Part shown: one piece after another, positions 17,393-26,315 of the stretch | Layout of the letters: each line of letters opens with the position of its first letter | Position numbering within the stretch: the first letter of the stretch is position 1 | Origin: DAOUCP01 sp034432155 | GTDB lineage: Bacteria > Chloroflexota > Anaerolineae > Epilineales > Epilineaceae | DNA length: 57,940 nucleotides | Direction of reading: 5' to 3' | Assembly: GCA_034432155.1 (NCBI GenBank) | Contig: DAOUCP010000055.1 | Span: 1 to 57,940 of the forward strand | Notes under the pieces: model-generated | Databases searched by the model: none | What the model was told of the DNA's origin: nothing | What the model saw: only the letters and a program-made list of their open reading frames with translations | Made by a program: the position numbers and the translations under genes

Positions 17393-19180
17393 CTACGCCG
17401 TCTCGATGCCGGCGGCCTTCTCGAGACCGAGCTCGCGGATTGCCTGCTCGCGGATTCGGAACTTCTGGATCTTTCCCGTCACCGTCATCGGGAATTGGTC
17501 CACGACCTTCCAATAGCGCGGAATCTTGAAATGGGCGATCCGGCCCTGGCACATGGCGCGCCACTCCTCAGTGCTCGGGGCGCGCTCCCCCGGCTTCAGC
17601 TGGACCCAGGCCAGCAGTTCCTCTCCGTACTTCTCGTCGGGGACACCCACCACGGCCACATCGTAGACCATCGGCAGGGTGCGAAGGAACTCCTCGATCT
17701 CACGTGGGTACAGATTCTCACCGCCGCGGATGACCATCTCCTTGATCCGTCCCGTGATTTTGACATAACCTTCCACATCCATCACGCCAATATCGCCTGA
17801 GTGCAGCCAGCCCTGGGGGTCGATGGCTGCCGCGGTGGCCTCAGGGTTGTTGTCGTAGCGGGCCATCACCATGTAGCCGCGGAAACACAGTTCGCCCGGC
17901 TCGCCGCGCCGGACGGTGCGACCGGTCGACGGATCCACGATCTTCAGTTCTTGGTGAGGCATGACCCGACCTACCGTCGCCACCCGCCGGTGGAGTGGAT
18001 CGTCCGGCTCGGTCATGGTGACGACCGGCGAGGATTCGGTCTGCCCGTAGGCAATGAGGATGTCGCGCATGTGCATCCGCTCCATGACGTCGCGCATCAC
18101 GTCGACCGGGCAGGGGGCGCCGGCCATGATGCCCGTGCGGAGCGTGGAAAGATCAAAGCGCTCAAACTCGGGATGGGCGAGCTCGGCGATGAACATCGTG
18201 GGCACACCGTGCAGCGCCGTGCACTGCTCGTCCTGTACCGTCTGCAGGGTCTCGGTGGCATCAAAGGACGGCCCCGGGATGACGATGGTGGCCGCCGACG
18301 TCATGGCTGCCAGGTTGGCCAAGACCATGCCGAAGCAGTGGTAAAACGGCACCGGCACGCACAAGCGGTCGCCAGGCACCAATCGCATGCGCAGTGCGAC
18401 AAAGTAGGCGTTGTTGAGGATATTGTTATGCGTGAGCGTAACACCCTTCGGGAAACCTGTAGTTCCAGAAGTGTACTGGATGTTGATGTCATCGTCGATG
18501 TCAAGCTCCTTGCGACGTCTTTCGAGAGCTTCATCAGGCATTTCTTCGCCTAACTCGTAGAACGATCGGCGCGTGAACATCCCTGGGTACTGCTTCCTTC
18601 CAATAAAGACAACACTCTTTAAATGAGGAAACCTCCAACTTTCTATATGCCCAGGTTCTCCATCCTTGATCTCCGGACATACCTCGTACAGCATCTCAAC
18701 GTAGTTAGAAGACTTGAATGACTCGATCAACATGAATACCCTGGCGCGCGACTCTCGCAAAACGTATTCGAGCTCATGACTGCGGTAGGCCGGGTTCACG
18801 TTCACCAGAATGGCCCCGATCCGCGCCGTCGCGTATTGGGCTGTGACCCACTCGTAGTTGTTCGTGGACCAGATGGCGACCCGGTCGCCCTTTTGAATGC
18901 CAAGGCGTAACAGGGCCTTGGCCGCTCGGCTGACGATGGCGTCGAACTCACCGTAGCGGAAGCGGATGTCTTGATGCCGGCTGACCACCGCCTCGATGTC
19001 GGGATACTCGCTGGCGACGATGGTCAGGCAACGATCGATCGTCAGGCCGAGGAGCGGGGTCTCGGAGCCGCAACTGTCGTACGCCAACTCGTGCTGGTGC
19101 AGCCGCGGCGGCCCGCTGGGAACGGCATCGCGGCTGGCAGCTGTTGCCTTTGGCCTTGCGGAAAGAGTCTTTCGTGGCAT
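17393..19180 (-). CDS. Fatty acyl-CoA synthetase (AMP-binding, acyl-activating family)
   Basis: 595 residues from ATG 19180 (GAAAGGA 9 nt upstream). ANL-superfamily adenylate-forming ligase. The P-loop is YTSGTTGFPKGVTLTH, the A5 motif is AYGQTESSP, then GWLHSGDIGVMD and the hinge/A8 KITGRIKEMVIRGGENLYPREIE; the C-terminal catalytic Lys is in MTVTGKIQK. It activates a carboxylic acid, probably a medium- or long-chain fatty acid, to its CoA thioester. An internal patch at about 18415-18790 is much more AT-rich than the flanks while the reading frame and motifs remain intact, suggesting replacement by homologous DNA. The upstream cyclophilin frame overlaps its start by 233 bp. Confidence 0.95.
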   Translation of the reverse strand: MPRKTLSARPKATAASRDAVPSGPPRLHQHELAYDSCGSETPLLGLTIDRCLTIVASEYPDIEAVVSRHQDIRFRYGEFDAIVSRAAKALLRLGIQKGDRVAIWSTNNYEWVTAQYATARIGAILVNVNPAYRSHELEYVLRESRARVFMLIESFKSSNYVEMLYEVCPEIKDGEPGHIESWRFPHLKSVVFIGRKQYPGMFTRRSFYELGEEMPDEALERRRKELDIDDDINIQYTSGTTGFPKGVTLTHNNILNNAYFVALRMRLVPGDRLCVPVPFYHCFGMVLANLAAMTSAATIVIPGPSFDATETLQTVQDEQCTALHGVPTMFIAELAHPEFERFDLSTLRTGIMAGAPCPVDVMRDVMERMHMRDILIAYGQTESSPVVTMTEPDDPLHRRVATVGRVMPHQELKIVDPSTGRTVRRGEPGELCFRGYMVMARYDNNPEATAAAIDPQGWLHSGDIGVMDVEGYVKITGRIKEMVIRGGENLYPREIEEFLRTLPMVYDVAVVGVPDEKYGEELLAWVQLKPGERAPSTEEWRAMCQGRIAHFKIPRYWKVVDQFPMTVTGKIQKFRIREQAIRELGLEKAAGIETA

Positions 19181-20294
19181 GTCGGTGTCCTTTCTGCAGT
19201 GGGGAGCGCTCGTACTGCGCCCAAGATGACCCGCTCGCGCCGCGCCGAAAGGCGAGCCGGCGGCGTTGCGCCGCAAGTAACTCGCTCGTGCTGCGCCGGT
19301 GGTGACTCGCTTGTGCTGCGCCGGTGGTGACTCGCTTGTGCTGCGCCGCAGGTAACTCGCTCGTGCTGCGCCCAAGCTGGGTCGCTTGCGTTAGGCCCAA
19401 CAGCAAAGGACCGCGGTCCGTCGACCGCGGTCCGCTGCACGTCTGGCAATACTTATCATTCTGCGGCAGTTTGCCGTCGCGGATGTCTTGGGGACTTACC
19501 ACCCGTTCGGCAATGGGCTTCTCCTCTACCGTCACCTTGGTCATCGGATCGCCCTTCTGGATGGCGCGAACGGCGGCCATGCCGGAGATCACATGGCCGA
19601 ACACTGTGTACTTGCCGTCGAGAGCGCTAGCGCTCGCGCTGTCGGCGGTCACGATGTAGAACTGGCTGCCAGCCGAATCCGGATCGGCTGCTCGGGCCAT
19701 GGCCAGGGTGCCGGCGCGATGAGGTACCGGATTGTCGGCGTTGAACTCAGCGGGCAGACTGTAGCCTGGGCCGCCGGTGCCATCGCCCAGCGGATCGCCG
19801 CCCTGAATCACGAACTGGGGTTCGACGCGGTGGAAGGTGAGGCCATTGTAAAAGCCCTTCCTCGCCAGGAACACGAAGGAGTTTACCGTCTTGGGTGCTA
19901 CGTCAGGCCACAGCTCGGCGACGATCGATCCGCGGGGTGTCTCGATGGTGACGAAGTACGCATGGCTCGCGGGATCCAAGGCCTGATCCTCCGGGGCAGA
20001 GAACTGGGGACCGGGTGGCGTGGCGGACGGCTGCGGTTCGGCCGGTACCGTGCTGGAAACCGCCACGCTGGTGGCGACGGCACCCGCCTCGTCGACCGGC
20101 GTGGCTGCCGCCTGCTCTGCGGGTCGTCGGCCGGCCAGGAGGCCCAGGGCCATCGCCCCAGCGGCGATGAGTGCTGCCAGGGCAACCAGGACCGCTGGAT
20201 TCCGCCAACCATTGTCGTCCACCGGACCATTGCCTGGCCCCTCGCGGCGGTGCGGCCGAACGCGCTCCGTGTATCGCTCGCTTTTCCTAGGCAT
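18948..20294 (-). CDS. Membrane-anchored cyclophilin-type peptidyl-prolyl isomerase with a read-through C-terminus
   Basis: 448 residues as an open frame. A basic N-terminus, one membrane segment (VLVALAALIAAGAMALGLLA, residues ~35-55), a Pro/Ser/Thr linker, then a cyclophilin domain (residues ~105-270). The domain carries the active-site pattern FHRVEPQFVIQGGDPLG and the core AGSQFYIVTA. It likely assists folding of exported proteins outside the membrane. After about residue 285 the frame crosses a strong hairpin (19408-19433), the 25-bp repeat array and the first 233 bp of the acyl-CoA synthetase gene. That tail is unlike any cyclophilin, so the natural stop seems lost. The ATG at 20294 is supported by AGAGGAAG upstream. 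Confidence 0.85.
   Translation of the reverse strand: MPRKSERYTERVRPHRREGPGNGPVDDNGWRNPAVLVALAALIAAGAMALGLLAGRRPAEQAAATPVDEAGAVATSVAVSSTVPAEPQPSATPPGPQFSAPEDQALDPASHAYFVTIETPRGSIVAELWPDVAPKTVNSFVFLARKGFYNGLTFHRVEPQFVIQGGDPLGDGTGGPGYSLPAEFNADNPVPHRAGTLAMARAADPDSAGSQFYIVTADSASASALDGKYTVFGHVISGMAAVRAIQKGDPMTKVTVEEKPIAERVVSPQDIRDGKLPQNDKYCQTCSGPRSTDRGPLLLGLTQATQLGRSTSELPAAQHKRVTTGAAQASHHRRSTSELLAAQRRRLAFRRGASGSSWAQYERSPLQKGHRHATKDSFRKAKGNSCQPRCRSQRAAAAAPARVGVRQLRLRDPAPRPDDRSLPDHRRQRVSRHRGGGQPASRHPLPLR
19206..19405. repeat. 25-bp tandem repeat array, about eight units
   Basis: Units start at 19206, 19231, 19256, 19281, 19306, 19331, 19356 and 19381. The unit resembles CTCGCTTGTGCTGCGCCGGT plus five bases. 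The central copies are nearly identical and the outer ones are diverged. The 25-bp period is not a multiple of three, so every frame sees it; the cyclophilin frame reads straight through. It lies between the cyclophilin core and the acyl-CoA synthetase start. Confidence 0.92.
19408..19433 (-). terminator. Terminator-like hairpin inside the cyclophilin read-through region
   Basis: Two GGACCGCGGTC arms around a short loop, followed on the minus strand by TTTGCTGTT. It looks like the original transcription terminator of the cyclophilin gene, yet the reading frame continues through it. The T tract is short, so termination strength is uncertain. Confidence 0.55.
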
Positions 20295-20335
20295 GCTGCG
20301 CTTCCTCTCCTCTGCAAGGCTGGTGTCGTAAGCCG

Positions 20336-21721
20336 CTAGCTCCGTTCCTCGGCCGTGGCCGGTTGGCCACGGCTGCCCAATGGCCAAGGCGCGCCCAGGC
20401 GGACCACGTGCGGCCGCCCGCACTCGCCGGTGGCATTGGCCGTATCGACGACGAGACGCGCCCGATCGACCACCCGATGGTAGTCGATGGCTCGGTGGGC
20501 GGCAACAATCACCACGGCGTCGGCGGCCGCCAGGACCTCATCGGTGAGTGGGACACTGCGCAATGTGACGGCCGCCCGGTGGAAGGCGTTGTCGCCCACT
20601 TGGAACTGGGCCACGTGCGGGTCGTGGTAGGAAACCACGGCGCCACGCTCCAGCAGGAGCTCAATGATCCGTTCCGCTGGCGAATTCCGCGGGTCGTCGA
20701 CGTTCGGCTTGAAGGCCACGCCCAGGATGAGGATGGAAGCCCCCCGTGCGGCGCGGCCCTGCTCGCCCAGGGCGCGGACGATGAGGCTGACCACGTGGTA
20801 GGGCATGGCCTGATTGGTGTCAGCAGCCAGCTCGATGAAGCGGGTCGAGAAGTCGAACTCGCGTGCCTTCCACGCCAGGTAGTACGGATCGATCGGAATG
20901 CAGTGGCCGCCAACGCCAGCCCCGGGGTGGAAGGGCATGAAACCGAACGGCTTGGTGGCTGCCGCCCGGACCACCTCCCAGATGTCAATGGCCATACGCT
21001 CGCACAACATCGCCAACTCGTTAACGAGTGCAATATTGACCGCACGATAGATGTTCTCGAGCAGCTTGGTCATTTCGGCGACGCGGGGGCTGCTCACGAC
21101 GTGTACCTCCGTACCGAGATGTCCCAGCACCAGCGCTGCCAGCTCGCCGCATGCCACCGTGACACCGCCCACGACCTTCGGCGTATTGCGCACGGTGTGC
21201 TCGGGCACACCGGGGTCGATTCGCTCCGGGCTGAACGCCAGGAAGAAGTCACGCCCCACGCGCAAGCCTCCCGCCTCGAGCCGCGGCCGAATGACTTCCT
21301 CGGTGGTGCCGGGGTAAGTCGTGCTCTGCACAATAACGAGCTGCCCGCGTCGCAGGTGCGCCGCAATGCCCTCGGCAGCGGCGTCGACGTACCGCAAGTC
21401 GGGCGTCTTGTTGGCGTCGAAGGGGGTGGGCACGCACACGAAGAGTACGTCACAATCGGCCAATGCCGCATAGCTATCGGTAGCCGCGAGTCGGCCATCC
21501 CGGACCAGCGGGGCCAGGCGGGCGCTTTCGATGTCCGAGATGGGACTCTCTGCGGCACGGATGCGCTCGATCTTGGCCTGGTCGGTGTCGATGCCCTTGA
21601 CCGCGAAGCCGGCCTCCGCAAGCGCCACGCCCAGGGGCAAACCAACGTAGCCCAGCCCGATGACGCCCACCCGGGCAGAGCGGGTGCGAATCTGTCGCTC
21701 CAGCTCATCACGCACGTCCAT
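20336..21721 (-). CDS. UDP-sugar 6-dehydrogenase (UDP-GlcNAc/UDP-ManNAc dehydrogenase type)
   Basis: 461 residues. The Rossmann motif is VGVIGLGYVGLPLGVALAEA. Other motifs are FVCVPTPFD, STTYPGTTEE, SPERIDPG and the catalytic Cys in GAGVGGHCIPIDPYYL, with a C-terminal UDP-binding domain (ILGVAFKPNVDDPRNSP). It oxidises a UDP-hexose or HexNAc twice to the uronic acid with NAD+. The SPERIDPG variant and the IPIDPYYL context fit WbpA/WecC-like enzymes better than UDP-glucose dehydrogenase, but the substrate is not certain. It follows a WecA-type transferase, which fits a pathway for an acidic surface glycan. The start is uncertain: ATG 21721 has GGAGGAG only 3 nt away, and a GTG at 21742 is possible. 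Confidence 0.92.
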   Translation of the reverse strand: MDVRDELERQIRTRSARVGVIGLGYVGLPLGVALAEAGFAVKGIDTDQAKIERIRAAESPISDIESARLAPLVRDGRLAATDSYAALADCDVLFVCVPTPFDANKTPDLRYVDAAAEGIAAHLRRGQLVIVQSTTYPGTTEEVIRPRLEAGGLRVGRDFFLAFSPERIDPGVPEHTVRNTPKVVGGVTVACGELAALVLGHLGTEVHVVSSPRVAEMTKLLENIYRAVNIALVNELAMLCERMAIDIWEVVRAAATKPFGFMPFHPGAGVGGHCIPIDPYYLAWKAREFDFSTRFIELAADTNQAMPYHVVSLIVRALGEQGRAARGASILILGVAFKPNVDDPRNSPAERIIELLLERGAVVSYHDPHVAQFQVGDNAFHRAAVTLRSVPLTDEVLAAADAVVIVAAHRAIDYHRVVDRARLVVDTANATGECGRPHVVRLGAPWPLGSRGQPATAEERS

Positions 21722-21838
21722 ATGCTCCTCCGAAAACGGCACGTGTCAAGCCATTGACATCGCCGGTGGCGCCGGCAGCCGGCATAGCGCACTCCTCCGA
21801 AGTCAGGCGGCGGCGGCCGACAGGTTGACCAGCCGGTT

Positions 21839-22882
21839 TCATCGCCCGGGCTGGCGACCTCCGACGGGACCGACGGCCAGCGCATCGCCGCGAAACTCCA
21901 GCCGCCACAGCGACCAGATGGCCACGAGAGCGACGACCGTCGCCACGACCGACGTGGCGAGCGGCTTAGCGGCGGTGTGGCTCACGAACAGAGCCAATCC
22001 CGCGGCAGCGCAGGCCAACAGGTAGACAGCCAGGGCGGCCTCACGGCGACTGAGTCCGCGATCGCACAGACGATGGGAGAGATGGTCCGTGCCACCCGTC
22101 GTGAAGGGATTCACCCGACGGCGTAAGCGGGAGACTGTCACCAGCCCCAGGTCGAAGATCGGCAACGCCAGGACCAGCACCGGGATCAGCCAGGTCACCT
22201 CGACCGGCCGCCCCGGGAACCGCAGCTTGATGGCCAGCGCAGCGAGCACGAAGCCCAGAAACAGGCTCCCCTGGTCGCCCATGAAGATGCTGGCCGGATT
22301 GAAGTTGTACACCAGGAAGCCCAGACAGGCGCCCAGCACGGCCGCCGCCAACGGCGCCACCAGGAACTGCTGGTTGGCCAGGGCCAGCAGGAGAAAGGCG
22401 GCGGCGGCGATGGCAGCGACGCCACCGGCCAATCCGTCCATGTTGTCCATGAAGTTGATGGCGTTGGTGATCGCCAGCACCCACAGCAGGCTCAGGCCTA
22501 CGTCGAGCCAGATCCAGCCGCTCAACTGCACGCGAACGCCGGAGGCGAGGAGCACGCCGGTTGCCAGGAGCTGGCCGGCCAGCTTCACGGGTGGGCGGAG
22601 GGCACGTCGATCGTCCCATAGGCCCAGAAAGCTAACGAGCGTCGCGCCGATCAGAATCCCGGCCAGTTGGGCCACCTCGCGTCGATCGCCGAACAGAGCG
22701 AGCGTCAGGATGACGGCAACGTAGATCGCGGCGCCACCCAGGAGAGGCATCGGCTGGTCGTGCAGCTTGCGAGCTGCCGGCTGGTCGGTCATGCCCGAAC
22801 GACGGGCCAGCCGCCGGGCGATGGGCGTACCACCCATGGCCATCGCCAGAGCCGTGGCGAAGATGAGGACGTACTTCTCCAT
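21839..22882 (-). CDS. WecA/TagO-type undecaprenyl-phosphate HexNAc-1-phosphate transferase
   Basis: 347 residues with about ten membrane segments. MraY-family motifs are KLHDQPMPLLGG, FLGLWDDRRALRPPVKL, the catalytic NAINFMDNMDGLAGG, FNPASIFMGDQGSLFLG and the His-rich loop GGTDHLSHRL. It transfers HexNAc-1-P from a UDP-sugar to undecaprenyl phosphate at the cytoplasmic face. It is WecA/TagO-like and not MraY because the MurNAc-pentapeptide cluster context is absent. It lies just downstream of the O-antigen-ligase-like gene. The window therefore holds two different polyprenyl-phosphate sugar transferases (this and 557-1984), suggesting two glycan systems or alternative initiators. Confidence 0.93.
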   Translation of the reverse strand: MEKYVLIFATALAMAMGGTPIARRLARRSGMTDQPAARKLHDQPMPLLGGAAIYVAVILTLALFGDRREVAQLAGILIGATLVSFLGLWDDRRALRPPVKLAGQLLATGVLLASGVRVQLSGWIWLDVGLSLLWVLAITNAINFMDNMDGLAGGVAAIAAAAFLLLALANQQFLVAPLAAAVLGACLGFLVYNFNPASIFMGDQGSLFLGFVLAALAIKLRFPGRPVEVTWLIPVLVLALPIFDLGLVTVSRLRRRVNPFTTGGTDHLSHRLCDRGLSRREAALAVYLLACAAAGLALFVSHTAAKPLATSVVATVVALVAIWSLWRLEFRGDALAVGPVGGRQPGR

Positions 22883-22900
22883 GGCCCCGCTCCAGCGCCG

Positions 22901-25900
22901 CTACGGGGAGACCCCACCGTCGGGGGCTGTCGAATGCGGCACCGTTACGCCGGCTGTGGGCGTCACCGTCTCGCTGGCGGGCAGGTCGACGCCTGGGCAG
23001 TCCATCTCCCTGGCCAGCGCCAGGAACCCGGCATCCTCGGGTTCGAGGGCCAGCCCCCGAGCGAGATAGTCACAAGCGGCCGCCACGTCCCCCAGGTCTC
23101 GGCACAGGAGCACCAGATTCCGCAGCGTCGAGAGGTCCTCTCGCGGGGCCACCAGTTCGAGAACCTTCTCGTTGGCCTGTCGTGCCTCGGCGAGCCTGTC
23201 GAGCTGCCCGAGAACATACGCCAGGGCGCTCCAACCGTACGCATCGCCGCGACCGTCCTTCGTTTGCACGTACGCCTGGTAGTCGGCGGCCGCCGCCTCG
23301 TAGTCCTTGGCCTCGCGCCGGATGGTGCCCCGCAGTCGGTAGGGCCGGCCATACTCGGGATCGATGGCCAACGCCTCCTCGATCCGCCGCAGTGCCGCTT
23401 CGACGTCGCCAGCCAGGTACAGGGTGGTAGCCATTTCCTCCCGCAGCTGAGCATTGTTCGGGCTGAGTTGTACCGCCGCCTCGAACCACCGGCGGCTCTC
23501 GGCCAGGCGCTGGGCACGCTTCTCGGGGTCGAAGGTCTCGTCACCCCAGACCTGGAAGGCGCGTCCCAGGTTGGCGTAATGGTCCGTGTTGCGGGGGCCA
23601 GTAACCCGCGCCCGCTCGAGAACGTCGATGGCTGCCTGGAACGTTGCATCGCGCTCGTCGACCTGGTCCGCTAGGGTACGATCTTCGGCCGGCAGATCGT
23701 ACTCCGAGAAGCCGGCGGTGTTCACCCGATCGCCAAGGTCAGCGCGAAGAACGTCTGCCAGGCCACTCGCCTCTTCGAGAAGCCCTTTGCCCTTGAAGAG
23801 CAGGTAGTAGTCCTCGGCGGGATCCAGGGCTAGAGCCTTGTCGTAGTGCTTTTGCGCCATGGCATACAGCGCCCGAGCGCGCTCGTGTTCTCCGCGGTCG
23901 TCCGCCTTGTTTGCTGCATCATGATAGCTGAAGTAGGCACTCTTATAATAGATATCGGCGCGGACCTCGTTGAAGTTTCTTAATAGCGCCACCACTCCGA
24001 CGATGCCTGCCAGGATGGCGTAAACCCAAGGCGGCTTGTGAGCGACAACGCTGGCCGTCTCGCGGCGCACCAGAGCGTAGGCCCAGGCAAGCAACTCCGC
24101 GGCCACCGTCACGTAGAACAGGGTGAGCAACGCCGAGCTGGTTCCGGGACCGCCGCCGCTTGCCGATCCACCCCACAGGACGAACACGTGCACGGCGGTG
24201 TAGACCACCGTGCCTGCCAGGGATACCCAGAGGTAGTCTCCGAATCGCTGGCGGCCACCGGGACGGCCGACCAGCAATTCGGTAGCCAGGATAAGCGAGC
24301 CGATGGCCCAGCAGAGGCCAAGAATCCAGGCCAATACAAGCCAGAAGCTGCTGCGCTGTGCCTGGGTGACCACCAAGAGGTCATACACCAGCGTGGTCGT
24401 CATCGCCAGGGTGAGGAAACCGGGCGTCAGCCAGTCGGCGGCACCGTTGGCCGACCCGCTAGCGCCCCGCCGGGCACGCCGATCCCGCGAGGTGAGCTGC
24501 CGTGAACGCCGCTCGCGCTCGTGCGATACCGACGACTGGCCGATGCCTGGCTCATCCGCCGCCGCTTCCATGGTGGCCAGGTGCGCGCCGACGGCCACCA
24601 TGGTGCCCAGCATGACGAAGAACAAGGTGCGGGTAGCGGCGATGGCGATCCCGAAGTGGATCTCGATGTAGTGGGCCAAGAGTGAGGCAACTAGAGCAGC
24701 CAGTACGAGCCGGGTGGGCTCGACACCGGGCTGCCAGCCGCCCATCACACGCAGAGCGACGAACAAGAGCAGGCCGGCGACCAGACCGGCGGGGAAGGCA
24801 ACACCGAGGAAGGTCGCGCTTTTCGTCCAGGCGCAAAAGCCGCCAGCGACTGCGAAACCGCCCCCCAGCCACAACGCGAGAAACTGGCGGCGATGGCGCG
24901 GTTCGGCGATCAGTCCGAGCCACTTGAGACCGTAATAGAACAGCGCCGTGAAGAGGTACAGGGAGGCCAGCAGCCCGAGCGAACCGGTCTGGACCAGAAC
25001 GTCGAGGGTCTCGTTGTGGGACCGGTCTGGCGAGGCATTCCGTGACTCGTAGTGCGCCAGGTCCGGTGGATAGTACGGATTGTAAGCCACGTGCATCGAC
25101 TCGGGGCCGTACCCGATGACCGCCCGCAGCCGATCGGCGCGCACCAGTTCGATGGCACCCTCCCAGATGAGCACGCGAACCCGGCCGGTGCTGCGGTCCG
25201 TCTCGAAGACCCGGCCCATGCGGCCGAGGTACGGGGCGTCGCGCAAGGCTGCGAGTGGGCTGTGAGGCAAGTTGAAGACGACCAGGAAGGCGGCCGTAGC
25301 CGCCCCCAGACCAAGGACCGCCCACGCAGCCGACCGGCCGCGACGGGCCGCTATGACGAGCAGCAGGAAGAAGCCGCCACCCAGCAAGCCCAGAAGAGGC
25401 CCGCGGCTCTGCGCGAAGACCACCGCCATGACCTGCACCGCCAGCAGCACCAGGTAACCACTGACCCGCAGCACGGCGGCGTGGCTTTCGTCGCGATCCA
25501 ATGCCCGCAGGGCGGCTATGAGCTGAACCACCGTCAGCGGCACCGCCATGATGAGGTAGGCGGCGACGAAGATCGAATTGCCCATCGTGGACGCCACGCG
25601 GCGTGTGACATCGCCCAACCAAGGCATGGGGTCGAGGCCGAACTTCTGGACAATGCCGTACAGGCCCACCGGCAGGCTGGGTAGAATGAGCGCCAGGGTC
25701 AGTCGTTCCAACTGCTCGCGGTGCCGAAGGGTGGTCACGAGGGCCAGGAACAGGACGACGTAGGCAAGCCAGGTGTAGAGCCCCTGGAGTCGGTTGTACG
25801 AGCCGAAGAAGCTCAGCCGCGGCACGATCGACGTAACGGAGGAGAGGGTCATGGCCCCGGTCATCGCTGCCACGGGCAGAACCATGGGCTTTTGGAGCCA

Positions 25901-26113
25901 ATTCCGAAGGGCGATCCGGCCGCCGCCGTGCTCGAGCCACCGCACTGCGCTGGCCGCCACCATGACCAGCGCCAGGGAACGCAAGAGCGCCAACTTGTCG
26001 GGCTCGAACACGCGGTTCGACCACACGTTGAAGAAAAGCGGAACCAGGATGACAGCCAGCAGCCAACCGGCCTCGAGCACCCGGCTGGCGTACTGGGACA
26101 GACGCGAGGGCAT
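22901..26113 (-). CDS. O-antigen ligase-like polytopic membrane protein with C-terminal TPR domain
   Basis: 1070 residues. About residues 10-460 contain a dozen membrane segments with the O-antigen ligase/polymerase (Wzy_C) pattern, including GYGPESMHVAYNPYYPPD and DRSHNETLDVLVQTGSLGL. A second set of membrane segments (~470-690) leads to an extracytoplasmic TPR array (~700-1040), for example LYAMAQKHYDKALALDPAED and ALRRIEEALAIDPEYGRPYR. Such proteins transfer lipid-linked glycans to a lipid or protein acceptor; the TPR domain would hold the acceptor. With WecA and the UDP-sugar dehydrogenase just downstream it likely performs the last step of a surface glycan or protein O-glycosylation route. 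A TATAAT lies 6 nt before the ATG. Confidence 0.9.
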   Translation of the reverse strand: MPSRLSQYASRVLEAGWLLAVILVPLFFNVWSNRVFEPDKLALLRSLALVMVAASAVRWLEHGGGRIALRNWLQKPMVLPVAAMTGAMTLSSVTSIVPRLSFFGSYNRLQGLYTWLAYVVLFLALVTTLRHREQLERLTLALILPSLPVGLYGIVQKFGLDPMPWLGDVTRRVASTMGNSIFVAAYLIMAVPLTVVQLIAALRALDRDESHAAVLRVSGYLVLLAVQVMAVVFAQSRGPLLGLLGGGFFLLLVIAARRGRSAAWAVLGLGAATAAFLVVFNLPHSPLAALRDAPYLGRMGRVFETDRSTGRVRVLIWEGAIELVRADRLRAVIGYGPESMHVAYNPYYPPDLAHYESRNASPDRSHNETLDVLVQTGSLGLLASLYLFTALFYYGLKWLGLIAEPRHRRQFLALWLGGGFAVAGGFCAWTKSATFLGVAFPAGLVAGLLLFVALRVMGGWQPGVEPTRLVLAALVASLLAHYIEIHFGIAIAATRTLFFVMLGTMVAVGAHLATMEAAADEPGIGQSSVSHERERRSRQLTSRDRRARRGASGSANGAADWLTPGFLTLAMTTTLVYDLLVVTQAQRSSFWLVLAWILGLCWAIGSLILATELLVGRPGGRQRFGDYLWVSLAGTVVYTAVHVFVLWGGSASGGGPGTSSALLTLFYVTVAAELLAWAYALVRRETASVVAHKPPWVYAILAGIVGVVALLRNFNEVRADIYYKSAYFSYHDAANKADDRGEHERARALYAMAQKHYDKALALDPAEDYYLLFKGKGLLEEASGLADVLRADLGDRVNTAGFSEYDLPAEDRTLADQVDERDATFQAAIDVLERARVTGPRNTDHYANLGRAFQVWGDETFDPEKRAQRLAESRRWFEAAVQLSPNNAQLREEMATTLYLAGDVEAALRRIEEALAIDPEYGRPYRLRGTIRREAKDYEAAAADYQAYVQTKDGRGDAYGWSALAYVLGQLDRLAEARQANEKVLELVAPREDLSTLRNLVLLCRDLGDVAAACDYLARGLALEPEDAGFLALAREMDCPGVDLPASETVTPTAGVTVPHSTAPDGGVSP

Positions 26114-26119
26114 GGCCGC

Positions 26120-26125
26120 ATTATA
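26120..26125 (-). promoter_or_regulatory. -10 box (TATAAT) placed for leaderless transcription of the O-antigen-ligase gene
   Basis: TATAAT on the minus strand with 6 nt (GCGGCC) before ATG 26113, so transcription should begin at or next to the start codon. The -35 region is weak. Confidence 0.6.
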
Positions 26126-26315
26126 ACGACGCCGGCCAGCGGCCGGAAAAACGTTCGCTAGCTCCAGCACGGCTCGCTCACCTCGGATCCCCGTGCTGAC
26201 TACGCAATCGCGCCACCTTCGCCTATCCTATGCCGGCGCGCCATGCGCTTGCTTGGGGACCGAACGGTGATCGCTCGGCCCCGCCGAGCACGTTCACGAA
26301 ACGTGGGGGTGGGTC

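Noticed and set aside
19206..19405. CRISPR array considered for the 25-bp repeats
   Set aside because: Units are directly abutting with no unique spacers and no cas genes nearby.
20363..21757. A 464-codon open frame on the plus strand
   Set aside because: Fully antisense to the UDP-sugar dehydrogenase with its complete motif set; the product is His/Gly/Arg-rich with no recognisable domain.
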